5,885 nucleotides of DNA from Phyllobacteriaceae bacterium UBA1940 (GTDB lineage Bacteria; Pseudomonadota; Alphaproteobacteria; Rhizobiales; Rhizobiaceae). Below are positions 5,491 to 5,885 of this stretch, piece by piece. A program made the position numbers and the translations under genes. Location of the stretch: positions 276 through 6,160 of the forward strand of contig DDFA01000073.1 of the NCBI GenBank assembly GCA_002336975.1, written 5' to 3'. The notes beneath the pieces were generated by a model. That model was not told where the DNA came from and ran no database searches. It worked only from the letters and a program-made list of their open reading frames with translations. Each line of letters begins with the position of its first letter. The first letter of the stretch is position 1.

Positions 5491-5504
5491 TCACGCTAGC
5501 GTGA
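5491..5504. promoter_or_regulatory. Perfect 14-bp palindrome TCACGCTAGCGTGA, operator candidate
   Basis: A perfect 14-bp inverted repeat lies 46 bp before the plus-strand ATG at 5551 and about 178 bp from the divergent gene start. Its size, symmetry and place suggest a binding site for a dimeric regulator. The outer TCA...TGA and central CTAG recall MerR/SoxR-type dyads, but no clear -35/-10 pair brackets it, so the regulator family is open. Most likely it controls the right-hand gene. Confidence 0.5.
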
Positions 5505-5550
5505 GCTTGCGCGCGCAGCAGCCGATTCGGCGGCGGGTGAATTGAAGGAG

Positions 5551-5885
5551 ATGCCCGGCTTGGATTCGATCGAACAGGCGATACGCAACGCGCTGGGCAA
5601 GGGAAACGCCGAGGACCCGGCGTTCCGCGAGCGCGTCTATCGCTCGGCCCAGGCGGCTCTCGAGCGCGCGGTTCTCGCCAATCAGTCGATCCCGGCCGAC
5701 GCCGTGGCGCGGCGGCGCAAACAGTTTCTCGACACGATTGCGCGCATCGAGTCCGATTATTATCCGGCCGCCGAGGCGCAGGTTGAGCCGCCCGCGCCGG
5801 TTTCGACGATCGCGCCGTCGGTCGATGCGCCGCGTGTCGAAAGCGTCGACGCTGCGCGCCAGGCCCCCGCCGTCGACCTCGGCTC
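5551..5885 (+). CDS. Unrecognised protein, 5' part only (runs off the right edge)
   Basis: A frame opening at ATG 5551 runs without a stop to the window end, giving 111 complete codons. It begins MPGLDSIEQAIRNALGKGNA and continues with a helical, charged region (EDPAFRERVYRSAQAALERA, then ADAVARRRKQFLDTIARIES) to about residue 70. After YYPAAEAQ it becomes Pro/Ala/Val-rich (VEPPAPVSTIAPSVDAP), a disordered linker as seen before a transmembrane or C-terminal domain not present here. AAGGAG (5545-5550) touches the ATG, too close for normal initiation; the in-frame TTG at 5560 has 9-nt spacing and may be the real start. Codon use is strongly GC3, like the host genes. I do not know the family; helical N-terminus plus linker suggests a cytoplasmic domain of a membrane-anchored protein, but this is a guess. 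Confidence 0.75.
   Translation, partial: MPGLDSIEQAIRNALGKGNAEDPAFRERVYRSAQAALERAVLANQSIPADAVARRRKQFLDTIARIESDYYPAAEAQVEPPAPVSTIAPSVDAPRVESVDAARQAPAVDLG

Overview
The window looks like chromosome of a GC-rich alphaproteobacterium, most likely a Rhizobiales member of the Mesorhizobium/Aminobacter kind. Three things suggest this: strong GC bias at third codon positions in the flanking genes, a non-pyrrolysine MttB-family methyltransferase, and a long palindromic intergenic element built on the GCGAGC/GCTCGC-rich sequence common in that order. The genus is an inference and cannot be fixed from this sequence alone.

Layout. (1) 1-1154, plus strand: the 3' three quarters of an MttB-family (trimethylamine methyltransferase-like) corrinoid methyltransferase; its start is outside the window. 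(2) 1155-1231: a short convergent intergenic stretch with three small hairpins, one of which is a good terminator for the opposing gene. (3) 1232-1717, minus strand: an unrecognised 161-residue protein with a GTG start and a strong Shine-Dalgarno. (4) 1718-1936: a noncoding gap dominated by a near-perfect 35+35 nt palindrome. (5) 1937-4192, minus strand: a three-gene operon transcribed in the order cytosine-5 DNA methyltransferase, GIY-YIG nuclease, Vsr mismatch endonuclease. The genes overlap by 4 and 35 nt, and a promoter lies at 4227-4255. (6) 4193-4353: the operon's upstream region plus hairpins 3' of the next gene. (7) 4354-5313, minus strand: a nitronate monooxygenase (2-nitropropane dioxygenase family). 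(8) 5314-5550: a divergent intergenic region carrying a MerR-type dyad and a perfect 14-bp palindrome. (9) 5551 to the right edge, plus strand: the beginning of an unrecognised protein.

How the genes fit together. The operon in the middle is the main item of interest. It reads as a compact restriction-modification module: the methyltransferase would protect host sites, the GIY-YIG protein would be the restriction nuclease, and Vsr would repair the T:G mismatches left when 5-methylcytosine deaminates. Sampled base composition falls from about 67-77% GC in the flanking genes to about 50-52% in the nuclease gene, which supports acquisition by transfer. The genes on either side appear to be ordinary host metabolic or conserved hypothetical genes and need not be linked to the module. 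Nothing here establishes a wholly new system. The least characterised parts are the GIY-YIG nuclease, the 161-residue protein and the truncated right-hand gene.
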